Notes under the pieces: generated by a model
Database searches by the model: none
What the model saw: the letters and a program-made list of their open reading frames with translations, nothing else
What the model was told of the DNA's origin: nothing
Part shown: positions 53,674 through 62,425 of the stretch, piece by piece
How the letters are laid out: each line of letters opens with the position of its first letter
Numbering within the stretch: the stretch's first letter is position 1
Position numbers and translations under genes: made by a program
From: Oscillospiraceae bacterium
Lineage (GTDB): Bacteria; Bacillota; Clostridia; Oscillospirales; Ruminococcaceae
Direction: 5' to 3'
DNA: 64,000 nt
Assembly: GCA_017521325.1 (NCBI GenBank)
Contig: JAFXCV010000050.1
Span: 1-64,000 of the forward strand

Positions 53674-54126
53674 GTGGCAATGACAATAGCACAGCTTTGT
53701 GCCAAATGTGAAGCACTGAACAAGGAATTCAACACCTCTGCCCGTCAGATGGACGGGAGGGAGCTTGCGGCGTACCGCAGACGGCTGATGATGAAATACG
53801 ACGCAGGCTTTGTCAACGGCTGGACGGTGCGCCTCTGCCGAAATGTGGAGGATGTGTTCACGGTCGGACACACGCAGCTCTGGACAAAAACCGAAAAGAA
53901 AATGTTCGGCAGGAAATCCGCCGTGCACAAGCTCCGGCTGGCACTTTCCCATCCTGCTCTCCCCGATGTGCAGATCACGGCGATTGCGGAACACGGCGAA
54001 TCCCTCGAAAGCGGCTCGGAGATCCGAATCAGCGGCGAACTTGAAGCGGTGCTGTTTCTGCATCCCGACGGTGTACAGTGGAAGTCGGCGGCGTTTCTGA
54101 AAAACGTGAGGATTGTACAGGAATGA
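53674..54126 (+). CDS. protein of unknown function
   Basis: About 150 residues, no signal peptide or TM span. The N-terminal third is helical and charged (CAKCEALNKEFNTSARQMD, then RRRLMMKYDAGF), the rest predicted beta-rich. I do not recognise a family. The GTG at 53674 is chosen because GGGAGGG lies 7 nt upstream; an ATG at 53653 precedes that site. It has its own promoter. The next gene is an AraC regulator about 80 nt downstream, without a clear terminator between them. Confidence 0.62.
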   Translation: MAMTIAQLCAKCEALNKEFNTSARQMDGRELAAYRRRLMMKYDAGFVNGWTVRLCRNVEDVFTVGHTQLWTKTEKKMFGRKSAVHKLRLALSHPALPDVQITAIAEHGESLESGSEIRISGELEAVLFLHPDGVQWKSAAFLKNVRIVQE

Positions 54127-54205
54127 CAGCGAAAAGCACGGAATGTCGGGTAATACGATGCAATTCATGCTATACTGAAACTACAGTTTTCGGAGAGGTG
54201 ATACA

Positions 54206-55045
54206 ATGCGTGGCTGGGCTGAGCATATGCAGGATGCACTGCAATATATTGAGGAGCATCTGACGGACGAGCTTGAAATTGAGGAGATTTCCGCAAGAGT
54301 CTACGTTTCTCCTTTCCACTTTCAGTGGATCTTCAGTGCGTTGTGCGGCATAACCGTCGGCGAGTACATCCGCATGCGCCGCCTCACGCTTGCAGGCGAG
54401 GAGCTGTCACGTTCCGATATACGGGTGATCGACGCTGCGGTGAAGTACGGCTATGATTCGCAGGACAGCTTCAGCAGGGCATTTACCCGATTCCACGGTA
54501 TTTCTCCGAAGGCTGCAAAGGAACAGGGGGCGGAGCTGAAATCCTTCGCACCTCTGAGAATCAGAGTATCTTTGGAAGGCGGTATGATGATGGAGTACAA
54601 AATCGTTGAGAAAGCAGCATTTACGATCATGGGAATAGCGAGGACATTCAATGCGGATACCTCCTATCAGGAGATTCCGAAATTCTGGGCGGAGCATTAT
54701 GAAACGGGCGGCGGCGAAAAGGTCATGGGTATGTTCGGCGTCTGCATGGACGGCGACGGAAAGCAGTTTGAATACCTGATTGCCGACAGCTACTGCCCCT
54801 GTCGGGAGATTCCGGAGGGATGCGTGACAAGGGAAATTCCTGCCGGCACATGGGCGGTATTCCCCTGCAGAGGCGCACTGCCGGATTCTCTCCAGAAGGT
54901 CAACACCATGATCTGGACGGAGTGGCTGCCAAATTGCAGGGAATACAAACTTGCAGGCAACTACAATATCGAAGCCTACCTTAAAGCCGGTGATCATCCG
55001 GAGGATTTTTATGGAGAAATCTGGCTGCCGGTAAAACCGGTGTAA
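54206..55045 (+). CDS. AraC family regulator with GyrI-like effector-binding domain
   Basis: 279 residues. The N-terminal double helix-turn-helix (about 8-105) has ISARVYVSPFHFQWIFSALC and VKYGYDSQDSFSRAFTRFHG, a standard AraC signature. The C-terminal half (about 125-279) is a GyrI/BmrR-type ligand domain with YKIVEKAAFTIMGIAR and a final EIWLPVKP, as in Rob and SoxS-like multidrug regulators. It probably senses a small hydrophobic or cationic compound. GGAGAGGTGATAC precedes the ATG. Target genes are not evident; pckG follows after a terminator. Confidence 0.88.
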   Translation: MRGWAEHMQDALQYIEEHLTDELEIEEISARVYVSPFHFQWIFSALCGITVGEYIRMRRLTLAGEELSRSDIRVIDAAVKYGYDSQDSFSRAFTRFHGISPKAAKEQGAELKSFAPLRIRVSLEGGMMMEYKIVEKAAFTIMGIARTFNADTSYQEIPKFWAEHYETGGGEKVMGMFGVCMDGDGKQFEYLIADSYCPCREIPEGCVTREIPAGTWAVFPCRGALPDSLQKVNTMIWTEWLPNCREYKLAGNYNIEAYLKAGDHPEDFYGEIWLPVKPV

Positions 55046-55063
55046 TGCATAGTTCGAAAACGG

Positions 55064-55097
55064 TACGCCGTCCCAATCGGGGCGGCGCAGCTTTTTT
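55064..55097 (+). terminator. Terminator of the AraC gene
   Basis: Stem CGCCGTCCC / GGGGCGGCG with loop AATC, followed by TTTTTT. Confidence 0.82.
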
Positions 55098-55117
55098 CAG
55101 AATGCTTTGTGAAACCC

Positions 55118-55146
55118 TTGACAATTGCAAAAAAATCGGATATAAT
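55118..55146 (+). promoter_or_regulatory. Consensus sigma-A promoter of pckG
   Basis: TTGACA, 17-nt spacer, TATAAT, with a leader of about 90 nt. Confidence 0.85.
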
Positions 55147-55241
55147 ATATCATGAGGAACTTTGCAGCTGAAATTTTGCAGGCAAAAAGTTCCATCACCA
55201 AAACGGCAGAGAACTGCCGGAATTCAAGGAGGTAAATACCA

Positions 55242-57059
55242 ATGGCACTGACAAATAATCAGAATGTCCTCAAGTGGGTTGACGAGATGATCGCCCTCTG
55301 TAAGCCGGACAAGGTTGTATGGATCGATGGCTCCAAGGAGCAGCTCGATGCGCTCATAAAGGAAGTTACATCTCTTCCGGATGGCGATCCGAATAAAATG
55401 TATGTACTCAATCAGGAGAAGCTTCCGGGCTGCCTGTATCACAGAACCGCAGTGAATGACGTTGCTCGTGTAGAGGACAGAACTTTCATCTGCACAAAGA
55501 CACAGCAGGATGCAGGTCCGACCAACTACTGGTGCGACCCGCAGGAAATGTATGCAAAGCTGACTCCCATGTACGATGGCGTAATGAAGGGTCAGACAAT
55601 GTATGTAATTCCTTATTCCATGGGTCCTGTAACTTCCCCGATCTCCAAGGTTGGTGTGGAGCTGACAGACTCCATCTATGTTGTTCTGAACATGAACATC
55701 ATGACAAGAATGGGTAAGGATGCATTCACAAAGCTGGGCGATACATCCAACGACTTCGTTCGTGGTCTGCATTCCAAGGCTGACGTGGATCCCGAGAACA
55801 GATACATCTGCCACTTCCCCGAGGACAACACAATCTGGTCCATCAACTCCGCATACGGCGGTAACGTAATCCTGTCCAAGAAGTGCTTTGCTCTGCGTAT
55901 CGCTTCCTTCCAGGGTAAGAACGAGGGCTGGATGGCTGAACATATGCTCATTCTGGGCGTTGAGAAGCCCAACGGCGAGACCAAGTACGTTTGTGCTGCG
56001 TTCCCGTCTGCTTGCGGCAAGACCAACCTCGCAATGCTGATTCCGCCGGAGGGCTACAGAAACAAGGGCTACAAGGTATGGACAGTCGGCGACGATATCG
56101 CATGGCTCAAGCCCGGTCCGGATGGCAGACTCTATGCAATCAACCCCGAGAACGGCTTCTTCGGCGTGGCTCCGGGTACTAACATCAATTCCAACCCGAA
56201 CGCACTGCAGTCCACAATGTCCGACACCATCTTCACAAACGTTGCAATCAACAATGATGACAACACAGTATGGTGGGAGAAGCTCGACAAGAATCCGCCT
56301 GTAAACGCAACAGAGTGGACAGGTCCCGTTGTAAACGGTCCCGAGTTCATCGCAAACGGCGGCAAGCTTGCGCATCCGAACTCCAGATTCACAGCACCGG
56401 CAAAGAACTGCCCCTGCCTGTCTCCTGAGTTCGATAATCCGCAGGGCGTACCGGTATCCGCTATCGTATTCGGCGGCCGTCGTGCATCCACAACACCTCT
56501 GGTATACCAGTCCTTCGACTGGACACACGGTACCTACATGGGCTCCGCAGTTTCTTCCGAAACAACCGCAGCTGCTGCTGGTGCAGTAGGCGTTCTGCGT
56601 CATGACCCGATGGCTATGAAGCCGTTCATTGGCTACAACGTAGGTGACTACTGGGCACACTGGCTCGAAATGGGCGAGAAGCTGGGCGACAAGGCTCCGA
56701 AGATCTTCAACGTTAACTGGTTCAAGCAGGACGAAGACGGCAACTTCATCTGGCCGGGCTTTGGCGACAACATGCGTGTTCTGGACTGGATCATCGAGAG
56801 ATGCGAAGGCAATGTAGACGCAGAGGAGACTGCAATCGGTTACCTGCCTAAGAAGGGCGATATCAATGTTGAGGGTATCGAGGATGAAGTAACTTCTGAG
56901 ATCATGGATAAGCTGCTGGCTGTTGACACTGATCTGTGGAAGAAGGAAATCGCTGAAATGCGCAGATACTATGATGAGGACATCGCTGCTAAGGGTGGCC
57001 GTGTTCCGGAGGCTCTGTACGAGCAGCTCAACAAGATTGAAGCTCGCCTGAATGGCTGA
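55242..57059 (+). CDS. pckG: phosphoenolpyruvate carboxykinase (GTP)
   Basis: 605 residues. The active-site P-loop with its hallmark cysteine, FPSACGKTN (254-262, C258), marks the GTP-dependent class; CHFPEDNTIWSINSAYGGN and FGGRRASTTPLVYQSFDWTHG are also diagnostic. In cellulolytic ruminococci the enzyme mainly carboxylates PEP to oxaloacetate on the way to malate, fumarate and succinate. AAGGAGG precedes the ATG. Codon use is biased like that of cellobiose phosphorylase, consistent with very high expression. The fumarase alpha gene at 27842 belongs to the same C4 branch. Confidence 0.96.
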   Translation: MALTNNQNVLKWVDEMIALCKPDKVVWIDGSKEQLDALIKEVTSLPDGDPNKMYVLNQEKLPGCLYHRTAVNDVARVEDRTFICTKTQQDAGPTNYWCDPQEMYAKLTPMYDGVMKGQTMYVIPYSMGPVTSPISKVGVELTDSIYVVLNMNIMTRMGKDAFTKLGDTSNDFVRGLHSKADVDPENRYICHFPEDNTIWSINSAYGGNVILSKKCFALRIASFQGKNEGWMAEHMLILGVEKPNGETKYVCAAFPSACGKTNLAMLIPPEGYRNKGYKVWTVGDDIAWLKPGPDGRLYAINPENGFFGVAPGTNINSNPNALQSTMSDTIFTNVAINNDDNTVWWEKLDKNPPVNATEWTGPVVNGPEFIANGGKLAHPNSRFTAPAKNCPCLSPEFDNPQGVPVSAIVFGGRRASTTPLVYQSFDWTHGTYMGSAVSSETTAAAAGAVGVLRHDPMAMKPFIGYNVGDYWAHWLEMGEKLGDKAPKIFNVNWFKQDEDGNFIWPGFGDNMRVLDWIIERCEGNVDAEETAIGYLPKKGDINVEGIEDEVTSEIMDKLLAVDTDLWKKEIAEMRRYYDEDIAAKGGRVPEALYEQLNKIEARLNG

Positions 57060-57079
57060 TTAAGCGAATAGAATATCCG

Positions 57080-57108
57080 AAAAACCGTCCCGTTTGGGAC
57101 GGTTTTTC
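57080..57108 (+). terminator. Terminator of pckG
   Basis: Stem AAAACCGTCCC / GGGACGGTTTT with loop GTTT and a following T run. Confidence 0.9.
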
Positions 57109-57154
57109 TTATTTGAGGCAGCAAATGTCAGCGGCGAACCGCCGACGGTTTATC

Positions 57155-57183
57155 TTGACTTTGCCCATCCCCTGTGTTATAAT
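57155..57183 (+). promoter_or_regulatory. Sigma-A promoter of the isochorismatase-like gene
   Basis: TTGACT, 17-nt spacer, TATAAT, about 30 nt upstream of the ATG. Confidence 0.78.
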
Positions 57184-57212
57184 GAGAAAAAACATTACAG
57201 GAGGAGCATCCC

Positions 57213-57731
57213 ATGCCGAATACCAAAGCCCTGCTCGTTATCGACCTGCAGAATGACTATCTCTGGAACGAGAGAAAGCCCATGTTTTCCTATGATACCG
57301 CTGCACTGATGAAATCGGTCAATGAAACCATCCATGCATGTCAAAATGATGGGTATGATATCATTTACATCGCCCAGATGTTCCAGAATCTTATCACAAA
57401 CCGCATGCTCATCGGCTTTTCCATCAAGGGGACAAAGGGTGCGGAGCTGTACAGCGGACTGGACATCGTGTCCGACCTGTATTTTGAGAAGATGCTCCCC
57501 GATACCTACACGGCAAAGGCGTTCCGTACCTTTATGCAGAAACAGGGCTACACTGAGATTGCGGTCTGCGGTCTGGATGAATGCGGATGCGTGGGTGCAA
57601 CTGCCAAGGGTGCAGCGAAAACCGGCGCAAAGGTTTCGCTGATTGAGAAAGCCACCGCCTGCCGTTTTCCTGCTGAAAAACGCAGAAAGATGTGGGAATC
57701 TCTTGAAAAACTGGGCGTGCGGTATGTCTGA
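57213..57731 (+). CDS. isochorismatase-like cysteine hydrolase
   Basis: 172 residues. Asp in LLVIDLQNDY (D11), Lys in LYFEKMLPDTY (K93) and Cys in CGLDECGCVGATA (probably C126) form the usual Asp-Lys-Cys triad of the nicotinamidase / isochorismatase superfamily. Substrate may be nicotinamide or another amide; the short length and context do not decide. CAGGAGGAGC precedes the ATG. No clear terminator follows within 60 nt. Confidence 0.87.
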   Translation: MPNTKALLVIDLQNDYLWNERKPMFSYDTAALMKSVNETIHACQNDGYDIIYIAQMFQNLITNRMLIGFSIKGTKGAELYSGLDIVSDLYFEKMLPDTYTAKAFRTFMQKQGYTEIAVCGLDECGCVGATAKGAAKTGAKVSLIEKATACRFPAEKRRKMWESLEKLGVRYV

Positions 57732-57842
57732 TTACGAAGCCGGAAATCAAGTGTTCGGGAGAGTTTTCGGACTTATAATTTGTTCAAAATGTGAGAATTT
57801 CAAAAAATATATATGCAGAATGCACAAAATCTTTGGAAACTC

Positions 57843-57871
57843 TTGCAGTTTGAAACAGGGTGTGTTATAAT
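57843..57871 (+). promoter_or_regulatory. Sigma-A promoter of the zinc-ribbon protein gene
   Basis: TTGCAG, 17-nt spacer, TATAAT, about 64 nt upstream of the ATG at 57935. Confidence 0.68.
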
Positions 57872-57934
57872 AAAATAGAAAATTTGTGGATGCACGGGGA
57901 TGTGTGTGTCCGAACAAGTAAAGGAGATCGAAAT

Positions 57935-58864
57935 ATGGCAAAGATTTGTTATAACTGCCACAAGAAGCTGCACGGCAACGGCATCAACTGCACCAACTGC
58001 GGCGCACACCAGTGGCGTGAAGGCACGGATAAAATGACAGTCGAAATGCTCAAGAATGTGGCGGATGAAGAATTCCACCAGGGCAAGCTTGGCAATACCG
58101 ACGCACACAATATGCGTATGAATAAGGCAATGTTCCTCTATCAGCTGATTGCGGAGCGTATTGCCGATATGGCACCCCGTCTGGAGTCCATCGACCCGAT
58201 GGAGAACTGCATCCACATGCTCGACTACATCATTATGCAGGAGCGCAGAGCGGGCTTCTGCGGCGATGAGGTTCGTCAGGCTCGTTACAAGGAGCTGATG
58301 AACAAGATCTCCAATATGAAGGAAAACCTTCTGTTTGAGCGTATTGAGAAGAATCGCCAGCTTGAAGAGGATGCCGCAGCACAGCAGCAGGCAGCAGCAG
58401 CTCCCGATGGTCTTGACGAGCTGCTTGACTACGCAGTATATACGGTTTCTGAGATGGATGAAATGGGCAGCTGGACATTCCTCGGCAAGCCCCGTACAAA
58501 GAACTACATGATCAGCATGTTCAGCTTCCTGGGCGAGATCAAGAACCAGATTCCTTCTCTTGAGCAGAAAGAACGTGAGGTTCTGCTGCATGTGATGTTC
58601 CAGGTGGCAGACAGTTATGAGAAGGGTACTTATCCCTTCCCGCAGGATCCGGTGCGTGCGATCGGCTGGCATACAGAGGCAGCTGCAAGAGGTCTGGTAC
58701 TTTCCCAGCTTGCAATCGGCGACATCTACCTCAAGGGCAGCGGCGGCATGCGTCCGCAGCCGCAGAAGGCTCTGGAGTGGTACGAAAAGGCACTGGCAGC
58801 AAACAGCTCTCCCAAGGTGAACGAGTACGCACAGGCTGCGATCACACATATCAATATGATGTAA
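57935..58864 (+). CDS. zinc-ribbon protein with C-terminal Sel1/TPR-like repeats
   Basis: 309 residues, no signal peptide. The N-terminal zinc ribbon CYNCHKKLHGNGINCTNCGA (5-24) has four cysteines in two CxxC knuckles. A helical middle (about 45-150) ends in an Ala/Gln-rich linker, and the C-terminal half has Sel1-like units such as DPVRAIGWHTEAAARGLVLS and PQKALEWYEKALA. This suggests a cytoplasmic adaptor for protein-protein contacts; no function is known. AAAGGAGAT precedes the ATG. Single gene. Confidence 0.75.
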   Translation: MAKICYNCHKKLHGNGINCTNCGAHQWREGTDKMTVEMLKNVADEEFHQGKLGNTDAHNMRMNKAMFLYQLIAERIADMAPRLESIDPMENCIHMLDYIIMQERRAGFCGDEVRQARYKELMNKISNMKENLLFERIEKNRQLEEDAAAQQQAAAAPDGLDELLDYAVYTVSEMDEMGSWTFLGKPRTKNYMISMFSFLGEIKNQIPSLEQKEREVLLHVMFQVADSYEKGTYPFPQDPVRAIGWHTEAAARGLVLSQLAIGDIYLKGSGGMRPQPQKALEWYEKALAANSSPKVNEYAQAAITHINMM

Positions 58865-58870
58865 TTTCAT

Positions 58871-58906
58871 GGGCTTTGCTCCGCAGAGGGGCAAAGCCCT
58901 TTTTTA
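58871..58906 (+). terminator. Terminator of the zinc-ribbon protein gene
   Basis: Stem GGGCTTTGC / GCAAAGCCC followed by TTTTTT; the T run overlaps the stop codon of the converging gerC gene. Confidence 0.85.
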
Positions 58907-59809
58907 TCGAACCGTCACGTTCACCACAATGGGCTGCTCGGTGTTGCTCGTCTGTGTGAAAGCGGCAAGCTCATGCAGCCCCACCACATCCGCATCTGCT
59001 TCAAGCATTTCGGCAATCGCCGTGCGGCACTGCCGCAGGATATGCTCCTGCAGCGGTCTGTGCAGGGCTTCGGGGCAATTGTCCGCATAGACGGTCACAT
59101 TGTACAGCAACACCGATCTGCCGTCCTGCACGGCAGATTTCTTTTGCAGGGAACTGCGCAGGATCGTGACATCCTGCACGCCCTCCGGTGTTTCGACAGC
59201 CAGTGTGAATTCCTTGCCATTGTTGCGGCGCAGCCAGAACATGCCGTTTGCGGCATCCTCGGAAAGTGTCGTGCGCCTGCCGTTTGTGTGCAGCAGCACC
59301 ATGCACAGTCCGCTGTCGGAAATTGCAGGCAGCAGGGCGGTTTCGGAATCCCCCATCCATTCGTCAAGGGCGGTCGTCACATCCGTCTGCGCAATCATCC
59401 CCCGACGCTCTGCCATGCGTAGGCTTTCCAGAAGCGATGCGGTATCCATCCGCTGAAAGCAGGCATCCACATCCGTGTACAGCAGCTTGCAGGCAGGGGA
59501 CAGCCCACGAGAAGAGAGCAGTTCACGGATGTCTTCAAGTGTTCGGGTGCCGTCCGTGCAGAGCAGCTCTGTGTGCCCGATGAAGATGCGGCTTCCCTGT
59601 GCTGCTTCTCCGTTGCGGAGCGCATCCGCAGCGGTCTTTCCCTCGGCGGAGAACGGCGCATCCTCGCCGAATGGCTGTGCGTAGATCGTCAGTTCCCGTC
59701 TGCCCTGCAGTCCAAGCGTCTGCGTGTAGAGCCGTTCACTGATATGCTCCGTCCCGCATCCCGTCAGAAGAAGGGGGAGCAGCAGGGGGAGCAGATACAT
59801 TCTTTTCAT
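58904..59809 (-). CDS. Ger(x)C family spore germination lipoprotein
   Basis: 301 residues. Signal peptide with lipobox LLTGCGTE (Cys about 18), an N-terminal domain with FSAEGKTAADALRNGEAAQG and FIGHTELL, and a C-terminal domain typical of GerAC-type lipoproteins. It is the C subunit of a nutrient germinant receptor held on the spore inner membrane. Its start lies 74 nt inside the end of the gerB gene. Somewhat shorter than the 370-400 residues common in Bacillus. Confidence 0.85.
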   Translation of the reverse strand: MKRMYLLPLLLPLLLTGCGTEHISERLYTQTLGLQGRRELTIYAQPFGEDAPFSAEGKTAADALRNGEAAQGSRIFIGHTELLCTDGTRTLEDIRELLSSRGLSPACKLLYTDVDACFQRMDTASLLESLRMAERRGMIAQTDVTTALDEWMGDSETALLPAISDSGLCMVLLHTNGRRTTLSEDAANGMFWLRRNNGKEFTLAVETPEGVQDVTILRSSLQKKSAVQDGRSVLLYNVTVYADNCPEALHRPLQEHILRQCRTAIAEMLEADADVVGLHELAAFTQTSNTEQPIVVNVTVR

Positions 59810-60794
59810 GGTGAAACCTCCTGATAAGCAGAATCAATGCCGGAATGACAAATGCCGTCGCCAAGATCAGCAAGCCGAACAGGGGAGTGGAGATCGCATC
59901 CGACAGCGGCAGTGCCCACGAAAGCAGGATCATCACCCCAAGGGAAAACGGTGCGGAAACTTTGAACTTCGGGAACATCATCCGCAGAAGATGCGAAATC
60001 ACGCCCGTTTGCAGGGTGATGTGCATGATATAGAGCATCACGAAAATCAAAATATACAGCGCATCCGCACGCTGCGACTGCAGGGGCTGCGAAAGTGCGG
60101 TCAGTGTGAAAAACGGATAGCCTGACAGCCCCGAAAGCCTGCCTGCTGCACAGATGCACAGGAAGATGATCAGACAGGCAAGCAGAGCCTTTCCCGCAAG
60201 AAATCCCCACAGAGCAGCCATCCGTCCGCTTTTGGTGCGGTCAAGCAGTACCAATGCTGCCGTCAGCTCACCGCCGATGCACAGGTAGAAGAAACCGTCC
60301 CTCCAGAAACCCTCTGACTGCGGCGCAAGCCTTGTGATGTCCACCCGACCTGCGGCACCGATGATCAGAACCGCAATCGACATAAGCAGCAGTGCAAGCA
60401 CCGCAGGTGCGCTGCGTGCCATCGCTTTCAGCCCCAGAGAACAGGTGTACAGGCAGGTGAGTGTGATGAGTATCACTGCCGTCAGACTTCCCGAAACGGG
60501 GAGATTGATTTCCGCTGCGGCATTTCGGAACTGCGTAAAACCGTGCGCTCCCCACAGCAGGAAGAACAGAACGTACAGAATGCCCAGCCATTTTTGCCGC
60601 ACGACGGTATTTGAAAAGGAAAAGCCCTCCCTCGCCAGTACCAGCATCGGAATGCTCAGAAAGAGCTGCACAAGAAAGGCAGCTGCGATGCCCAGCAGCT
60701 GCGCACCGGAATGTGCCCTCGGAAGACACAGCACAGACCATGCGCCCGAGAGCATCAGAATTGCAAAAAGCTGACTGCGGTGAATGTTATTCAT
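59736..60794 (-). CDS. GerB family spore germination permease
   Basis: 352 residues with about ten TM spans, an APC-superfamily protein (endospore germination permease). NIHRSQLFAILMLSGAW at the N-terminus and GFTQFRNAAAEI fit the family. In GerABC receptors this subunit binds or transports the germinant. GGAGGAGTATC precedes the ATG, which overlaps the gerA stop by 8 nt. The C-terminus after the last span is Pro/Ala-rich and overlaps gerC. Confidence 0.87.
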   Translation of the reverse strand: MNNIHRSQLFAILMLSGAWSVLCLPRAHSGAQLLGIAAAFLVQLFLSIPMLVLAREGFSFSNTVVRQKWLGILYVLFFLLWGAHGFTQFRNAAAEINLPVSGSLTAVILITLTCLYTCSLGLKAMARSAPAVLALLLMSIAVLIIGAAGRVDITRLAPQSEGFWRDGFFYLCIGGELTAALVLLDRTKSGRMAALWGFLAGKALLACLIIFLCICAAGRLSGLSGYPFFTLTALSQPLQSQRADALYILIFVMLYIMHITLQTGVISHLLRMMFPKFKVSAPFSLGVMILLSWALPLSDAISTPLFGLLILATAFVIPALILLIRRFHHEKNVSAPPAAPPSSDGMRDGAYQ

Positions 60795-62247
60795 GATACT
60801 CCTCCACGGTGAAATGTCCCTTCTGCAGCTTGCGGAAATTCAGCCTTGTTGCCACATCACGCAGCCCCTTTGCATGCAGCGGTGACAGGGGCGCAGTCAG
60901 CGGATAGCCGAAGGATTCCGTAGCGCAGAGGTTGAACAGGACGACCATCCCCAGCAGTGCAACGCCGTACAATCCCCACAGACCGCCGCAGAATACAAAG
61001 GCAAGCCGCAGAATAGTGACTGCCTGATTGAGATCGGGAATGACGTAGCCTGCAATGACGGAGATGGCAACCATCGTCAGCAGGGGCGTGCTGATGAGTC
61101 CCGAAGAAACAGCGGCGTCCCCGATGATCAGACCTGCCACGATGCTCACCGCACCGCCGACCGCCTTTGGCAGCCGTAGCCCCGCCTCCCTGACGATCTC
61201 GTACATCAGCAGCACCCCGATTGCCTCCGTCACAAGCGACAGCGGCGCCTGCGCCTCCGCTTCAGATAGAATCAGCAGCAGTGTGCTGTTGAGCAGTTCC
61301 GGATGGTGCATGGTAATGGCGATATACAGCGCCGGCAGCAGCATGGCGACGAGAAACGCCGCATATTTCAGCCAGCGGATGAGCGTGGCGTAGTACGGCT
61401 TGAAATTGTAGTCGTCCAGCGCCTGAAAACTTTCGACAAAGAGTTTTGGAATGACGAGCGCAAAGGGGGATCCGTCAATGAGAATCCCCACACGCCCCTC
61501 CAAAAGCTTTGCGCAGAGGACATCGGGACGTTCGGTCAGGCTTGCGCTGTCAAACAGATTGCCCCGACGATTTTCCAGAAACGGCTGCAAATAGCCCGTC
61601 GAAAGAATCGTTTCCAGTTCTGTGGAAGTGACAAGCTCCCTGATCTGCCGCAGCAGTTTTGCAGGTACACGATCATGCAGATAGCACAGACAGATATCCG
61701 TCTGACTGACGGTGCCGATATTGAGCAGCTCAAGCTTGAGATACGGGGATTTCATCCGCCGCCGCAGCAGGGACATGTTCGGACGGATGACCTCCACAAA
61801 GCCATCCCTTGCGCCGAGAACGTTCGCTTCACCCGAAGGCTCGCCCACACTGCGCCTGTCATAGCCCTGTGCGCCGAAGGCGAAAGCCTTGGTCTGCCCC
61901 TCGGCAATCAGCACCGCAAAGCCCGAATTGAGCGTGCGGAAGAGTTCACCGTAATTGCGCACCACGGGACGATCCACCGAGAGCATTAGACGGCTGCGGA
62001 CATGCTCGAACAATGCGTCACTGTCGGGCATCGGGGGGATTTCTGTAAGCGGCTCGATGATGAGCTGCGAAATAAAACTCATTCCCACCATGCCCTCACA
62101 ACACAGCAGGGCGCAGGGAATCTCTCCGACAATAATGCGGTTGACGAGTACATCGGAGCTGTTCTGCGACAAATTGCGGATGATGGCGATATTTTCTTCA
62201 AGGGATGCGGGAATCGGCATTTCCCGATATTCGGTATTCGATTGCAT
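60787..62247 (-). CDS. GerA family spore germination protein
   Basis: 486 residues. An N-terminal cytoplasmic domain of about 290 residues with NRIIVGEIPCALLCCEGMV and VLGARDGFVEVIRPNMSLLRRR, then about five TM spans including the loop EAQAPLSLVTEAIGVLLMYE and EAGLRLPKAVGGAVSIVAGL, all diagnostic of GerA/SpoVAF. It is the A subunit of a germinant receptor. AGAGGTG precedes the ATG. First gene of gerA-gerB-gerC, behind a sigma-G-like promoter. Confidence 0.92.
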   Translation of the reverse strand: MQSNTEYREMPIPASLEENIAIIRNLSQNSSDVLVNRIIVGEIPCALLCCEGMVGMSFISQLIIEPLTEIPPMPDSDALFEHVRSRLMLSVDRPVVRNYGELFRTLNSGFAVLIAEGQTKAFAFGAQGYDRRSVGEPSGEANVLGARDGFVEVIRPNMSLLRRRMKSPYLKLELLNIGTVSQTDICLCYLHDRVPAKLLRQIRELVTSTELETILSTGYLQPFLENRRGNLFDSASLTERPDVLCAKLLEGRVGILIDGSPFALVIPKLFVESFQALDDYNFKPYYATLIRWLKYAAFLVAMLLPALYIAITMHHPELLNSTLLLILSEAEAQAPLSLVTEAIGVLLMYEIVREAGLRLPKAVGGAVSIVAGLIIGDAAVSSGLISTPLLTMVAISVIAGYVIPDLNQAVTILRLAFVFCGGLWGLYGVALLGMVVLFNLCATESFGYPLTAPLSPLHAKGLRDVATRLNFRKLQKGHFTVEEYHE

Positions 62248-62265
62248 GGAATCACCTCTTTGGAA

Positions 62266-62295
62266 TAGTGTGACGGATATTGCGGAAATTATGCA
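62266..62295 (-). promoter_or_regulatory. Sigma-G-like promoter of the gerABC operon
   Basis: Minus strand TGCATA, 17-nt spacer, CACACTA, close to the forespore sigma-G pattern (TGnATA / CATnCTA). The predicted transcript would begin about 12 nt before the gerA ATG, just including its ribosome site. No sigma-A promoter is visible here. Confidence 0.55.
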
Positions 62296-62341
62296 TGGAT
62301 GTAAAAAAGGTGGAATGTTTGCGTAAATTTATTCCATCCCA

Positions 62342-62370
62342 TTGCTTTTTCCAATGGAATGTGTTATAAT
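62342..62370 (+). promoter_or_regulatory. Sigma-A promoter of the CapA gene
   Basis: TTGCTT, 17-nt spacer, TATAAT, about 55 nt upstream of the ATG at 62426. Confidence 0.72.
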
Positions 62371-62425
62371 AAATTGATTTGGCAAAAAAAGATAAGAGAT
62401 GCCCATTAGAGAAAGGATGCCGGAG

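Noticed and set aside
55224..56660. Long open frame antisense to pckG
   Set aside because: pckG is unmistakable; the antisense frame has no domain and no initiation signals, again an effect of biased codon use.
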